Shown here: piece by piece, positions 9,876 to 21,960 of the stretch | How the letters are laid out: every line of letters starts with the position of its first letter | Position numbering within the stretch: position 1 is the first letter of the stretch | Translations under genes and position numbers: made by a program | The notes under the pieces: model-generated | Seen by the model: the letters and a program-made list of their open reading frames with translations, nothing else | The model's database searches: none | Told to the model about the DNA's origin: nothing | NCBI GenBank assembly: GCA_034231615.1 | Contig: CM067322.1 | Location: 101,393,587-101,457,586, forward strand | DNA from: Meghimatium bilineatum | Taxonomy: Eukaryota > Mollusca > Gastropoda > Stylommatophora > Philomycidae | Reading direction: 5' to 3' | DNA length: 64,000 nt

Positions 9876-11320
9876 AAATTATTTTGATGTCAAATTCATT
9901 CGAAAAAAAATCATTACTTTTTTCAGCATTTACGTACAGACTTGGTTGAGGTATCGTTGAATTGCAATTTTTAAGGGCTATCTAACTATATTATTTGTAA
10001 TTATGTAGCACTATCTTGAAAAGTGTGTCCAAGTACCTTATAAACTAAACTGTACCATAAATTTTATGGCATAAAAAGTTAAAAACTAACTCCAGCGTAG
10101 TACATACGACAATCAATACAAAGTAACAACACTTAGACTTAAGTAAAACAGGTTTATATTTCGTTTCAATGGGACTCTCCAGACTATAGCTAAAACTTGT
10201 AGGTAATGATGAGCACACAAGAAATCATAAAAATTACAATACGTAGTACATAGCATGTAACATACCCAGACATCTGTTGGTAAACACCGGAAACAGTCAG
10301 CTTATGTACAATAAAACATGATGAGTTGTACAATCATTGGTTGGCGGCTTGACGATATCAATTCAGCCGGACATCGTTGTCAGCATCGCACAACTTCAGC
10401 CTCACAAGTCACATCATCATCATGTGACATAATCTTTCCAGAACGTAGTCTTCCCTATGGATATCTTGAATTCTCCGCGGTCTTGAGTAAGTTTTTCCGC
10501 CTCTTTTAGTGACGTGCAAGAATTCTTGAAAGTCTTTTGTCCAACGGCGGCATTTGCCCTAGTTGTTTTCTATCATCTCCTCCAGTGTAACACTCTCTCC
10601 ATTCCGTTGTGTCTCTTAATCATAAATTAAGTTAATGTGACAGAAAAAAAACTAGCTTTTTCTTTAATTAGTGTTCGGAACAGTTCAGAAGCCAGCCTTC
10701 CTGGGCGTTAATTATTCTGAACACCTCCTGGTGTTTTCCTTGATGTACATTGTATTCTCAGAACTATTCTATAGCACTTTAATTCAAATGATGTTATGTC
10801 ACAAGCCGTTGATATTTCAGCATTTCTTGCTTACATTTGATACGTAACACGACGAATGTTTTTATCATCTACTCTCTTAACTCTCTATCTATGTTACTTC
10901 AGAGCCGAATGCAGTATAGTTGAGTATAGTGGTCAGTATACACTATATATAGAGCAGTCTTCAGAGCTCTCAAGTCATATACTCTGTTCACTTTAAGAAT
11001 GAATTGTGTCAAAACACACCCCCATATTATGCCGTATAACTCCTCGACAACAAGTGATTTTTAAACAGCTGCTGACATCTAAAAACAATATTTAAACATT
11101 TCAATAAAAATTAAACACAATATTATTGAGCACTTAACAATCGAGTGTAATGGTTATAATCATAATGCGTTCTGTGTCCAAAAACCAATCAGAAGCACTG
11201 ACCCACTTCACTCTTTGAGTGAACAGAGTTTATAGCGTTTGGGTGTTACTTTCTGTAATTCTTGTATGTGATTGCAAGCCATATAGCCATACCGAATGCC
11301 GTACATATTTTCTCCTCGAG
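9876..11320. other. No gene seen
   Basis: AT-rich sequence with only short open frames. A TATA-like CTATATATAG near 10943 has no recognisable gene downstream. I see no repeat family that I can name. Confidence 0.4.
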
Positions 11321-11324
11321 GGGG

Positions 11325-11640
11325 TTAACCTAAATAAAGGGAGGGGGGTGTCATTCTTGCATTTCGTCTGTCAGGCGTGCATTTGATAATAAATTTGATG
11401 ACCATTGGAGGGGTTTCAATACCCCAAACCCCCTTGTCTACGGGTATGGCAATATACTCTTTTATGCTTGTTCTATGGAGAGTCTCTCTTGGTCTTCCTC
11501 TTTTGCCAGCTGGTACCCATTTTAATGCTTGTTTTGGCAGTCTGTTTATCTTCATTTTAAGTACATGACTGATGTAAATCCATTGTTTTCTTGTTGTTAT
11601 TGTTGTAGAGACATCTATTTACTGTCTTCTTTTAATTGCT
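11325..11640 (-). mobile_element. LINE RT C-terminal relic
   Basis: Minus strand reads WIYISHVLKMKINRLPKQ, ALKWVPAGKRGRPRETLHR, the same block as IPKQSLYWVPPGVRRRG in the element at 9071-9862, so it is another truncated copy of that family. A long run of AAC codons precedes it. Confidence 0.68.
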
Positions 11641-11925
11641 TTTTTACTTGAATTCTTCCCATCCAATTTTTAAGGGTTGCATATACTTGTATATACATAT
11701 ATGCTTTAATACAGATATTACATTGCAGTTGAGCAGTCATAGTTTGGTATATTTACTTAAAATGTGACGAATACACAGATTCAACATTTCGACCACTAGA
11801 CATGTGTCAAGATAAGACAAACACTAAGTGGATCTCGGTCTCAGAGAGAGATTTGTATTATGTGTATTCAACGTCTGTGTTAGAATGGACGATGCGATAA
11901 ACGTTGCCACATTTTATGAGATATC

Positions 11926-13241
11926 TTTAGATTCAAGCAGTTGTGTAGCGTAGACATCATCTTTTTCTTTCGTTCACTTGAAACATGTCTATATCTGTAA
12001 TTCTGTCTCCTTAATAAAACTCACTGTCTTTTGTAGTTCATACAGTGTCCCATAGAGCTTTGATTCCAGTGTTGTTTCCTCTGGCCAATATGTCTGCCTC
12101 AGCGTTTCATGCTCAGAACACTCTTGGAGTATATGTTTGGCACTCTGTGCTGCCTGTCCACATGTACAGATGGCCGTGTTGCCAATCTTGAACTTTGTAT
12201 ACATGTGACTGCGGAGTCGGTTGTGTCCTGTTCTGAGATGTAGAATTATAACTTGTTCTGATCTGTTCATAATATGATAGTCATCTTGTGTTGGTGTTTG
12301 TGGCTTTCTTATTGACTTGATCATCTGTTTTTTCTGATGGTAGGTGATTAGTATATCTGGTTGGTCTTCGGCAGCACCTTCCTTAGCCAGTTGGTCTGCT
12401 TTTTCATTTCCTGGTATTCCACAGTGAGAGGGTATCCACTGCATGGTTACCCAATACTGGTACGACAATTCGCTAAGTAGTTTTTTCAAGTCTGTTAGTT
12501 TTCCAGACTGGAGAGCTTGAAGCACTGACCTTGCATCTGTCAGGAATACCACAGGCTGTAGGCCAGAGTTGGAGTTTAGCAGTTTTTTAGCTGCCACACC
12601 AATTGCCTGGATTTCTGCATCATAATTATTGCAGAATTTTCCTGTCGGTGTTCTGATTGTATCTCTAGGCTTGTGTGGATATTCTATATATACACCTGCA
12701 CCTCCATTCCTCACAGCATTCTGTGCTGATCCATCTGTGTACACTCTGACCCATATATCTTGTGGATATTCCTCATCCAGGAAACTTAGGGTGACTGTCC
12801 TTCGCTGCACACTGTTCTGTTCGTCTTCGCTTAGTATTCCTTTCACATGGGTCTGAATGTATATTGACATTCCATGCCTTTCACTCCACGGGGTTTGTTC
12901 TGGTACAGATCTTAAGGGGCTGTCAACTTCAGGTAGGTCTGTAAGTTGTCTACGGAGTCGTTTAGCTTGATGGATAAAACTGCTTCTTTTCAGTCACCCC
13001 ATTGCTAGATTTTGGAATCTTTCCTTCATTGGATGACTTGGTAAACACTGAAACTTTTCTGCTTGAGAGACATCATTAGAATCAAACAGTTGTATCATGG
13101 AGACATCGTTATGTTAAAGCAGTTGTGCAGTGGAGACATCATTTGATTCATTCACACAGTTATGTATTTGAGACATCTTTAGATTCAAGCAGTTGTGTAA
13201 GTGGAGACATCATTAGATTCAAGCAGTTGTGTAGTGGAGAC
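11926..13241. repeat. 33-bp minisatellite split by a LINE insertion
   Basis: Units of about 33 bp with the core GATTCAAGCAGTTGTGTAG and AGACATCAT. One unit lies at 11926-11960 and five lie at 13068-13241; the LINE fragment 11961-13067 separates them. A last partial unit follows the next LINE at 15735-15745. Confidence 0.85.
11961..13067 (-). mobile_element. Jockey-like LINE 3' part: RNase H and zinc knuckle
   Basis: Main open frame 12870-11989 (293 codons). The RNase H domain is recognisable: YTDGSAQNA (catalytic Asp), AEIQAIGVAAK (Glu), FLTDARSVLQAL (Asp) and WIPSHCGIPGNEKADQLAKEGA (His and last Asp). A CTCGQAAQSAKHILQEC knuckle follows. The frame extends upstream to 13067 across one TGA. 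AGACATCAT flanks it (11952-11960, 13068-13076), but this is also the minisatellite unit. The 3' end is CAAGTGAACGAAAGAAAAAG. Confidence 0.9.
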
Positions 13242-15734
13242 TGAAGAAGAAATAGAACAGTACTACGAAGATCTGCAACAACTACTCAAACCAGTAAAAT
13301 CAACAGACATTTTAATAGTCATGGGAGACATGAATGCAATAATAGGGAAAGGAAGACATAAGAACATTGTAGGGCAATTCGGACTAGGGACAAGAAATGA
13401 CAGAGGAGAAAGACTTATACAGTTCTGTGAGGAGAACAATATGATCATATGTAATACATTCTTTGAACATGAAAATATAAGATTATATACATGGAAAAGC
13501 CCTGGAGACAGAAAGAGGAACCAAATAGATTACATTATGATTAACTATAGATTTAGAAATAGTGTCAAAAACATCAAAACATACCCAGGTGCAGATATCA
13601 ACTCTGACCATAATCCAGTGCTGTGCAAAATAAATGTCAAACTTAAAAAGATAGTAAATAGAGGAGTCTAAGAACCACAGATAGACGCATCAGCACTAAA
13701 ACAACAAGACATACAACAAAAATACTTTGTAGATGTAAGGAATAGATATGAACATCTAATGATAGAATGCATGGAACAATACAGAAGGGAAAATCCAGAA
13801 GAGAAAATAGACAATAAATGGGAAAGCCTAAAGAAAAGTATTCAAACATCAAGTAAAAATTTACCAACAAGAAATACCAAGAACAAACAAACATGGATGA
13901 CAGATGAAATATTAGAGAAAATGACAGAAAGAAAGAAAGCTAAAAATACACCAAAATACTCAAGTATAGACAAGGAGATATGTAACATGTGCAGAACAGC
14001 GAAAAAACAATGGCTAGAAACAAAATGCAGTGAAATAGAGGAGATGTCCATACAACAGAAGACAAAATTAATGCATAAGGAGATAAGGCTGATCACAAAT
14101 AAGAAAAATCCTATAAATGGGGGTGGCTGCATTAAAGATAAAAATGGTAAAATAATATTTGATAAAACAGAAGCACTCACAAGATGGGCAGATTATGTAA
14201 CAGAACTGTTTGACGACCAACGGAACAAAAAACCAACAATACACAACAATGATGGACCAGCAATACTGAAATCAGAAGTAGAACATGCAATAAATTCAAT
14301 AAAATGTGGAAAAGCTGCAGGCTCTGACAACATAACAGCAGATATAATAAAAACTCTAAATGAATTTGGTGTAGATACTATCACAGAAATTTGCAATGAC
14401 ATATACAAAACAGGCCATATACCTAAAGACCTAACATCATCAATATTCATACCACTACCTAAGAAGCCCAGGGCTGTGGACTGTACAGAATATAGAACAA
14501 TAAGTCTAATGAGCCATATAACTAAAATACTTCTCAAGATAATACATGAAAGAATTAAGAACAAGATAGACATGGAGGTCGGTGAAGAACAATTCGGTTT
14601 TAGGAAAAACAAAGGAACCAGAGAAGCTATACTGAGTATCCGGCTAGTGATAGATAAATATATAGAAGTCCAAAAAAAGTATCTATATTTGCTTCATAGA
14701 CTACAGCAAGGCCTTTGACAGAGTCCAACATGAAAAATTAATCAAATGTCTTCAAGAAATAGGCATAGATGGAAAAGACATCAGGCTGATTAGAAATATA
14801 TATTGGGAACAAACTGCATCAATAAGGTGTGAAAACAGCTACTCTCCATACATAGAAATAAGAAGAGGGGTAAGACAAGGATGCATTTTATCACCAAGCC
14901 TATTTAATATCTACACAGAGAATATCTTTAAAAATATAGAAGAAATACCAGGACTCAAGATCAATGGGAAAATAATAAACAACATTAGATATGCAGATGA
15001 CACTGTTCTTTTAGCAGAAAGTGAACATGAACTACAAAGACTAATAGATCACGTAATGAATATAAACATTCAAAAAACAAAAACCATGATAATCAGCAAA
15101 GACACAGAAGAACAGGAGGTAAACATAAACATACAGGGAGAGAAACTACAACAAGTAAAACAGTATCAATATCTTGGACACATAGTCACAAATGATGGCA
15201 GATGTGAAACAGAAGTTAAAAGGAGAATAGGAATGGCTAAAAGTACCTTCAATGACATGAGGAAATTATTAATATCTAAACAAATTACAAACAAGTTAAA
15301 AATGAGAATTATAAAATGCTACATCTATTCCATATTAATGTATGGCTCAGAAACATGGACACTAAATAAACAATTAGAAGACAAAATTGATGCCTTTGAG
15401 ATGTGGGTATATAGAAGAATAGGGAGAACATCATGGAAAGAGAAGAAAACAAATAAAGAGGTGCTAAAGACACTTAATATGAAGAAAGAACTATTAAGAG
15501 AAATAAAGATCAGGCAAATAAAATACTTTGGACACATTAAAAGACATGACACCTTATTGAAGACCTTACTTGAGGGTAAAGTCAAAGGGAAGCGAGCAAG
15601 AGGTAGGCAGAGATACAAGTAACATTACACGATGGACAGGTTACAGTCTAGCAGAGTGCACCACCAAGACAGGAGATGTTGGAGATACGTTGCAGCCAAC
15701 CTTCGTTGCGGAGACGGTACTTGATGATGATGAT
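13242..15734 (+). mobile_element. RTE/BovB-like LINE, 5'-truncated, 11-bp TSD
   Basis: GTAGTGGAGAC flanks the element (13231-13241, 15735-15745). It starts within the endonuclease (DILIVMGDMNAIIG, GERLIQFCEENNM, NQIDYIMIN, SDHNPVLC), continues through the RT (GKAAGSDNITADIIK, FIPLPKKPRAVDCTEYRTI, EEQFGFRKNKGTREAI, IDYSKAFDRVQHEK, RRGVRQGCILSPSLFNIYTE, NIRYADDTVLLAESE) and ends with the C-terminal LMYGSETWTLNKQ and GHIKRHD region and a TTGATGATGATGAT tail. Lesions: an in-frame TAA at about 13669, an extra A in an A-run near 14677, a deletion after the YADD block near 15055 and a final frameshift near 15618. Confidence 0.94.
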
Positions 15735-15745
15735 GTAGTGGAGAC

Positions 15746-16850
15746 AATCGATAATAGGTAAGACTGCTGTAAAACTGTATATTAATACTACGTACATAGA
15801 GTTTAGTTTTATGAAGACCAACATACTATCGTATTATGTGGTATATTAAAAAAATATACAAATAATAATATACAATACATTTTCAATGTTTCAACCGTAA
15901 GGAGTAAGCCCAGTAAGACATGAATAAGGTCTTTCTAATTTCTTTGTCAAGAAAATACAAAACAAACAATAAACAAAGTAAAAACAATAAATAGTAATAG
16001 TACTTCCTTCAAACTTGTAACTATCCCGTTTATCTCTATCATTTAATTCCGATCATTCATTTGGTTAAGTTTTGGCTGGTGTGTTCCTCGTTTTATTGTT
16101 GTTTTCAGTATAGTCTGTTGAGTGTTGGTCATCCATTGTAAAACTACGACTGACTAAACTTGTGTTCTACGCATCATAAGTACTATTTAATGATTTATAT
16201 ACAATGATTGGAGACATCCAGTGTTGACGTTGATGCAACACTTAAACCAGAGCCTATTAACTGGAACACTATTAGTATTACCGGAGCCTGAAGGGATGCA
16301 CAGAATATCCAAATTGTAATCTGTCATACATAGCATTCTAGACGACTAAGGAGGTTTAGAGTGCATGACGAGATGCATGGAACAGGGTTGCTATTCTTTG
16401 CTCCTCTTTCATGCTCAGTAACACACAGGTGTACATTCAATTAATCTGCAGGAATGAATGCAGAAAAAGAAGAAAGTCAACATTGACTATTATTTTCTGT
16501 ATGTCATAAATTTTGATAAAGGCACATATTCCGACACAGCCAACGTTCTACGCGTTTGACAATGAGAGTCCCGGATGACTCAATATACATGCTACACACT
16601 GATGGGGGTGGGGGGGTGGATGTCCAGTGCATTGCACACAAATTGTTAGATCTGTATCCTGCTTAGCTACAACTTTTTAAATTGCAGAGTAACAGAAGCT
16701 CAGTGCTATAATATATGAAATTAAAAAGTTGGACTGTTAGCACAAGATTTGGCCACTGATACCTGTATTCAACCACTGTTTATTTTCATTACCGGTATAT
16801 ACATTGTCTGTATATTTATTATTGACATTGCTCATTGTTTGTATATTTCA
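15746..16850. other. Intergenic, with SINE-A debris at about 16250-16490
   Basis: No exon is seen. Around 16265-16345 there are plus-oriented SINE-A pieces (CGACTAAGGAGGTT) and around 16375-16430 a minus-oriented piece (GTTGCTATTCTTTGCTCCTC), then a tail-like GCAGAAAAAGAAG. This is a scrambled head-to-head pair. A GGTTGAAACATTG motif lies at 15884-15897 on the minus strand. Confidence 0.5.
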
Positions 16851-17092
16851 GAGATCATCGCTTAGACATTGTAAAAATACATGAACTCTCAATAAACTAA
16901 CAATACATGATGTCAGGAAACATCTGAGTAGACACGATGCATGTAGTGTACATTGTGAGAATCTGGACAAATGTGATGTTTCTGGAGTAGGTTTGATGAA
17001 ACTTGTTAGTGTTAATATATACTGAAAGAAAAATGGAGGATTGAAATTGGCAAGAATCATGTTTCCAACTTGCGATTACTTGTACTGTTAAC

Positions 17093-18487
17093 ATGAAGAC
17101 ACACAGCAGTGCACACACAGGAAAGACAACTTACAAATGTGATATTTGTAACAAATGTTTTATTGAATTTAAGTCACTGAAGAAACACATAGATCATTAT
17201 ACTTTCGATAAACCTTACAAATGTGATTTTTGTGGTGTAGGATTTACTTTCAATTCTACTCTTCAGACACACAGAAGAAAACATACAGGAGAGAAACCTT
17301 ACAAATGTGATGTTTGTGGTGTAGCATTTAATCGATATGATAACCTAACTTGCCATAAAGGAACACATACAGGAGAGAGATCTTACAGATGTGATATTTG
17401 TAATAAATGTTTTGTTGAATTTTGGTCACTGAAAAGACACATAGAACATCATATTTTTGATAAACTTTACAGTTTTGATGTTTGTAGTGTTGGATTTACC
17501 CACAATTCTACACTTCAGAGACACAGAAGAATACATACAGGAGATAAACCTTACAAATGTGATGTTTGTGGTGCAGGATTTACCCACAATTCTACTCTTC
17601 ACAATCACAGAAGAATACATACAGGAGATAGACCTTACAAATGTGATGTTTGTGGTGCAGGATTTTCTCAAAAATCTACTCTTCAGAGACACCGAAGAAT
17701 ACATACAGGAGAGAAACCGTACAAATGTGATGTTTGTGGTGAAGGATTTAATCGAAAGGGTAGCCTAAACCGCCATAAAGTAACACATACAGGAGATAGA
17801 CCTTACAAATGTGATGTTTGTGATGCAGGATTTTCTCACAAATCTACTCTTCAGACACACAGAAGAATACATACAGGAGATAGACCTTACAAATGTGATG
17901 TTTGTGGTGTAACATTGCTTCAGAAAGGTTACTTAAAGATACATAAAAGAATACACACAGGAGATAGACCTTACAAATGTGATGTTTGTGGTGCAGGATT
18001 TAATCAAAAGGGTAGTCTAAACCGCCATAAAGTAACACATACAGGAGATAGACCTTACAAATGTGATGTTTGTGGTGTAGCATTTACTCACAATTCTACT
18101 CTTCAGATACACAGAAGAATTCATACAGGAGAGAAACCTTACAAATGTGATGTTTGTAGTGTAGCATTTACTCAAAATTTTACTCTTCAGAGACACAGAA
18201 GAATTCATACAGGAGAGAAACCTTACAAATGTGATGTTTGTGGTGTTGCATTTCTTCACAAAGGTGACCTAAAGATTCATGAAAGAACACACACAGGAAT
18301 GAAAACTTACAAATGTGATATTTGTAATAAATGTTTTATTGAATTTAAGTCACTGAAGAAACACATAGATCATTATACTTTCGATAAACCTTACAAATGT
18401 GATTTTTGTGGTGTAGGATTTACTTTCAATAGTAGCCTGCAGACACATAGTAAAAAACATACAGAAGATAAGACTTTACAAATGTGA
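17093..18487 (+). CDS. C2H2 zinc-finger array, 16 fingers
   Basis: Open frame of 464 codons made almost entirely of 28-residue C2H2 fingers (C-x2-C-x12-H-x3-H) joined by canonical TGEKPYKC-type linkers, many with the variant TGDRPYKC. It would be a nuclear DNA-binding protein. Finger 5 has lost its first Cys (LYSFDVC). Fingers 1, 4 and 15 are a distinct type (CDICNKCF, ending HIDHYTFDK) that begins a repeated block. The frame is in line with a stop at about 17046, and only a weak upstream Met at 17093 is available, within what looks like a degenerate finger, so the true start exon may be missing. The frame ends by a frameshift in the linker after finger 16. No KRAB, SCAN or BTB domain is visible. 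It may be a pseudogene or the 3' exon of a larger gene. Confidence 0.75.
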   Translation: MKTHSSAHTGKTTYKCDICNKCFIEFKSLKKHIDHYTFDKPYKCDFCGVGFTFNSTLQTHRRKHTGEKPYKCDVCGVAFNRYDNLTCHKGTHTGERSYRCDICNKCFVEFWSLKRHIEHHIFDKLYSFDVCSVGFTHNSTLQRHRRIHTGDKPYKCDVCGAGFTHNSTLHNHRRIHTGDRPYKCDVCGAGFSQKSTLQRHRRIHTGEKPYKCDVCGEGFNRKGSLNRHKVTHTGDRPYKCDVCDAGFSHKSTLQTHRRIHTGDRPYKCDVCGVTLLQKGYLKIHKRIHTGDRPYKCDVCGAGFNQKGSLNRHKVTHTGDRPYKCDVCGVAFTHNSTLQIHRRIHTGEKPYKCDVCSVAFTQNFTLQRHRRIHTGEKPYKCDVCGVAFLHKGDLKIHERTHTGMKTYKCDICNKCFIEFKSLKKHIDHYTFDKPYKCDFCGVGFTFNSSLQTHSKKHTEDKTLQM

Positions 18488-18575
18488 TATTTGTGGTCTA
18501 GCATTTATTCAGAAGAGAAACATAAAACACCATAAAAGAACACATACAGGAGAAAGACTTTATGAAGTCAGATGA
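18477..18575 (+). pseudogene. Frameshifted 17th finger of the C2H2 array
   Basis: Immediately after the array, in the +1 frame, YKCDICGLAFIQKRN and HHKRTHTGERLYEVR complete one more finger and then stop (TGA, 18573-18575). The linker reads ACTTTACAAATG where sister linkers read ACTTACAAATG, so one extra T at about 18475-18477 explains the shift. Confidence 0.85.
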
Positions 18576-18639
18576 AATTCTGGTCTTTCCAGCACATGGG
18601 GTTGATGTATCTGGGATTTGGGTTTTGATGTATCTGGGA

Positions 18640-18960
18640 TTTGGGTTGTAGCTTTCCTTCCTGGTGTTTCCAATAGCTCATTTGTTCAATCAAGTCTCTT
18701 TGCAGATTTAAATATAATTTTAATGGTGTGTATAACTACTCTTGTCTTGCTCCCTTCTTTGCTAGTCTGTCTGCCTTGTCATTGCCAGGTATGTTTGAGT
18801 GGCCAGGAATCCACTACATAACAATAATAACTTTATGAGATGTTAGCAGCTGATTGACATTGTGATATATTTGAGCTAGTTCAGTCTTACAATGTCCATC
18901 ACATTCTAGAGCTTGAAGAGCATACATCAATACTGTACAGATCAAGGTTGCTACCTTGTT
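18640..18960 (-). mobile_element. Jockey-like LINE RNase H relic
   Basis: The minus strand contains MWIPGHSNIPGNDKADRLAKEGSKT across a frame break, equivalent to the WIPSHCGIPGNEKADQLAKEG block of the 12 kb element. The 5' catalytic residues are lost to frameshifts. Confidence 0.65.
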
Positions 18961-19073
18961 TATTTATTATTTATGTTAACAAGTTGGCCTAGTTGGTTCT
19001 TGTAGTACTGAGACCTTCTGTCATGTACAGTATTAATGTTCAATGTGTGTTATTCTCGTTTTTAGGTGAACTG

Positions 19074-19250
19074 CATAGCACAGTGGTTAGTTCACTGACT
19101 TCGCATATGAGTGGTCCTGCGTTCATTCCCCAGTTGAGGCGGAAATGTTTTTCAGATACAATGGCTTCCGCATTGACCCAGCCTTAAATGAGTACCGGAT
19201 TAATCCAGAAAGTAAAGACTGCGAGGGAGAAATGGCTACCGCCCTCATTT
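19074..19250 (+). mobile_element. tRNA-derived SINE head
   Basis: A tRNA-like segment shows an A box (TAGCACAGTGG, 19076-19086) and a B box (GCGTTCATTCC, 19119-19129) spaced 32 bp apart, as in pol III internal promoters. The acceptor stem does not close and the sequence continues into a non-tRNA body, so it is a SINE rather than a tRNA gene. It is the only tRNA-type SINE I found in the window. Confidence 0.7.
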
Positions 19251-19369
19251 GCAGAGCCACTGAAATGTGAGATCATTAGTCCAATTTGGTTATATCAGTC
19301 CATGGTGCATTGTGTTATGTCTTTTCACAGCCGTCTGTTTCATTTACTGTCAATAATTTCTGTAACTGA

Positions 19370-19860
19370 TGTTTTCACATGCCACAATTCCAGGTTTTTG
19401 AACATCTTCTCTCTATCTTCCCCTACTCTAGTTCTTCAACTTGCCTGTTGTTTGAATGTGTTCCATCTTTCCTCTTTTCATGATGCGTCCAAATATTTGG
19501 ACTGTCTCTTTCTAATGCTGATAAAAACCTATCTTTTTTTAATTAACTTCTTTCAAAATATCTTCATTTTGCTCTTTTTCTGTCCATGTTTTCAACATTC
19601 TTCTATAAAACCACATCTCTGTTGCCTCTATATAGTATTTCACTGTTCTACTAATTGTCCAAGATTCACTTCTATAGATCAGAATTGATTCTATATAACT
19701 TCTAAGAACACTCTTTCTCACCTCAATTGACAAAGATATATAACATAGTATGATCTTGTGAAATGTTGCTTTTGCCTGTGCAATGCTACATTTGCAACCA
19801 GAACTCCTAACCATCAAAAATAGTCACGGCTGTGGCTCTTGTTGTCTAATCACCTTGACC
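19370..19860 (-). mobile_element. LINE RT C-terminal relic
   Basis: Minus-strand translation includes IAQAKATF, LSIEVRKSVLRSYIESIL, SESWTI, IEATEMWFYRRMLK and W.EKEQNEDILKEV, the usual YGSETWT-type post-RT region. The catalytic core is absent and stops follow. Confidence 0.7.
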
Positions 19861-20040
19861 TTTGGAGAACATACTATTTTCACAAAATGAATCCCTCAAT
19901 CAATAATACTCTAATTTGTTTACATGTTAGAAGATGCATCAAGTGTAAGTAGAACACTCTAGCCAAGTAAACATTATCTAGGAGTGTGATATTCATACAG
20001 AAATATGTTTATCGCCTGCGATGGACTGCTATTGTTATTA

Positions 20041-20207
20041 CAGTGGAATCTCGTTATAACAACTTGGTCCAGACCAACCAAATAAATATGTAATAATAGA
20101 ATTCACTATATACCGTACAAACAATATAGAATAAATATAATTGGGGAAAAGTGTTGTTATATAGAGAAATGTGTTATAACGGAATATGCTTTAGAGGGAT
20201 TCCACTG
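20041..20207. mobile_element. pogo/Tigger-like MITE, 167 bp
   Basis: Terminal inverted repeats CAGTGGAATCTCGTTATAAC at the left and GTTATAACGGA...GGATTCCACTG at the right, flanked by TA on both sides (20039-20040, 20208-20209). The length, TIR start and TA duplication fit a non-autonomous pogo-type element. No transposase is encoded. Confidence 0.85.
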
Positions 20208-20209
20208 TA

Positions 20210-20960
20210 TTACCCAAACTCAAATCATGAGTGATTAGTGATAATCTAAACCAATTGCAGTACACTCTAGGCATACCCATAGAGGCTCCCTCTCTTTCCG
20301 CAGATGGAACAAAACGGAAAGGGGAAAAAAGTTTTGATAACATCAATGGATTCTTTCCTAATAGACGTTAATACACCGTTCAGGTTTTTAATCCCACTTT
20401 TTAGATAGTCACTGCGCATGACAATTTGCTGGTATTTGTTGCTACATACAATAACATACATGGCTGCTACTAACTCAAACATGAAAGTTTGAGTCTCCCC
20501 AGAAATACGCAGGAATCGGTTGTGTTTCTACAAAGTACTACCTATTGATAATATCTGTACTGTACATTTCTTCTGCATGCTACACATTAGAGTGGAGGTG
20601 CCTCCCTAAGTGTGTAACATGCAGAAATAATGAGTGAGCAGTACTCATGATTGTCGTTTTACTATCTGCGCATTACGGAAGCACAATGAAAATAATGGCG
20701 CTCTGTACATTGCTTGAGTGTAGGGGTAGCTTGGAATGGAGAAACAATACACATCATATCTCTATACCATCTTAAAATTTATCATGCATAATTTATGTGG
20801 ACTTCAAGGACAACAACCACAGACACCACATTTCACACTCCTCTTGTTCTTCTGCAATATTTATGATTTTGTCCCTTTTATAAAATATTTTTATGTCCCT
20901 TTGTACTCTAGTTACAAGTAAACTTCGTGTCACTTAAGTTTGTTGAATATTTGTTGATCT
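20210..20960. other. No gene seen
   Basis: Only short open frames, none with a motif that I recognise. No tandem repeat or known transposon end was found. Confidence 0.4.
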
Positions 20961-20964
20961 CTTC

Positions 20965-21625
20965 TAGGACAGTACCCATCAATGATATAATAAAGCACAA
21001 CACAGAAGAAAACCTATTCATATGAAGAGATTTCAACGCACACTTGGGACCAGAAAGATATGGAATTGAAGAATACATAGGACCTTTCAGAGACGAATAA
21101 ACAATATTAATAACAGTGGCTATAAATTAATTAAAATGTGCATTCAACACAACATATTTATAACTAACACATTCTTTAAGCACAGAGAATCCTAAGTACA
21201 CACCTGGTACAAGTGGAACGATTTAAACTGCAAACGTCAGACTGTATATTAACAAGAAGAACCAACAGAAGGAAAATAATAGTTGCAAGAGAGATACCAA
21301 ACGAGTGTCTATATCGACTATAAAACAATAATATTAGCTGTAAAAACAAAGAGAAAGAAGAAAGACAGCAACAAAGATTTTTGCAAAACAGCACAAATTA
21401 AAATACACAAACCTAAGTACAACATGCTACAAGAGCAATACACACACAGAAATCACAGTAAAATTAGAAAAACTATCTACAGATACCACAACAACAGAAA
21501 ATGAATAGAAATTATTCAAAGAAGCCATCACACAAGCCGCAGGAGAATCATGCAGATACAAGAACAATAGAAGGCCATCTCCAGAGAACTCTACTACCTC
21601 TGACCCCGTGAAGCAAACAAGGACC
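20965..21625 (+). mobile_element. Internally deleted LINE: endonuclease joined to 3' end
   Basis: The first part encodes an endonuclease region across frameshifts (DFNAHLGPERYGIEEYIGPF, then CIQHNIFITNTFFKHRE). Near 21570 it passes into GGCCATCTCCAGAGAACTC and CCTCTGACCCC, the same 3' end as at 2675-2745, without the RT. So most of the RT is missing between them. Confidence 0.62.
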
Positions 21626-21735
21626 ACAGAGTATAGATAGAGTTTCAGTGGTGTGTTGTTTACATATTTTCCTACTCCTAGCCCTCAGTAAAACAGCGAC
21701 AAAGAAGATTACCACCTTTGATATTAAATGCCTCC

Positions 21736-21960
21736 TGTGTGTTGCCGGAGCCTGAGAGGGAAGCAAAGAATAGCAACACTGTTCTCCTTCCATGCATTTA
21801 GTAAGAGGCGATTAAGAGGTTATTGGTTGGAGTTGGATGTGTCAGGTCGAAAGGTGCAGATATCAACAATGCGGTAAACCATGATACAACGCATTGTTTT
21901 CTGGACTACATCCTGCAAATCTGCAGGAGTTTGAGAACAAATGATGAAATGCTACAGAAA
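21736..21960 (+). repeat. SINE-A copy
   Basis: Begins GTTGCCGGAGCCTGAGAGGG, passes through TAGCAACACTG, GCGATTAAGAGGTTA, GGTCGAAAGGTGCAGATATC and the CTACATCCTGC block and ends GGAGTTTGAGAAC. It lacks part of the middle (no full CCCATATAGGGTCAGTGACC block). Confidence 0.8.

Noticed and set aside
10900-10960. TATA-like promoter
   Set aside because: CTATATATAG occurs but no gene or transcript-like sequence follows on either strand.
19074-19145. tRNA gene
   Set aside because: A and B boxes are present but the acceptor stem does not pair and there is no clean cloverleaf; a tRNA-derived SINE is more likely.
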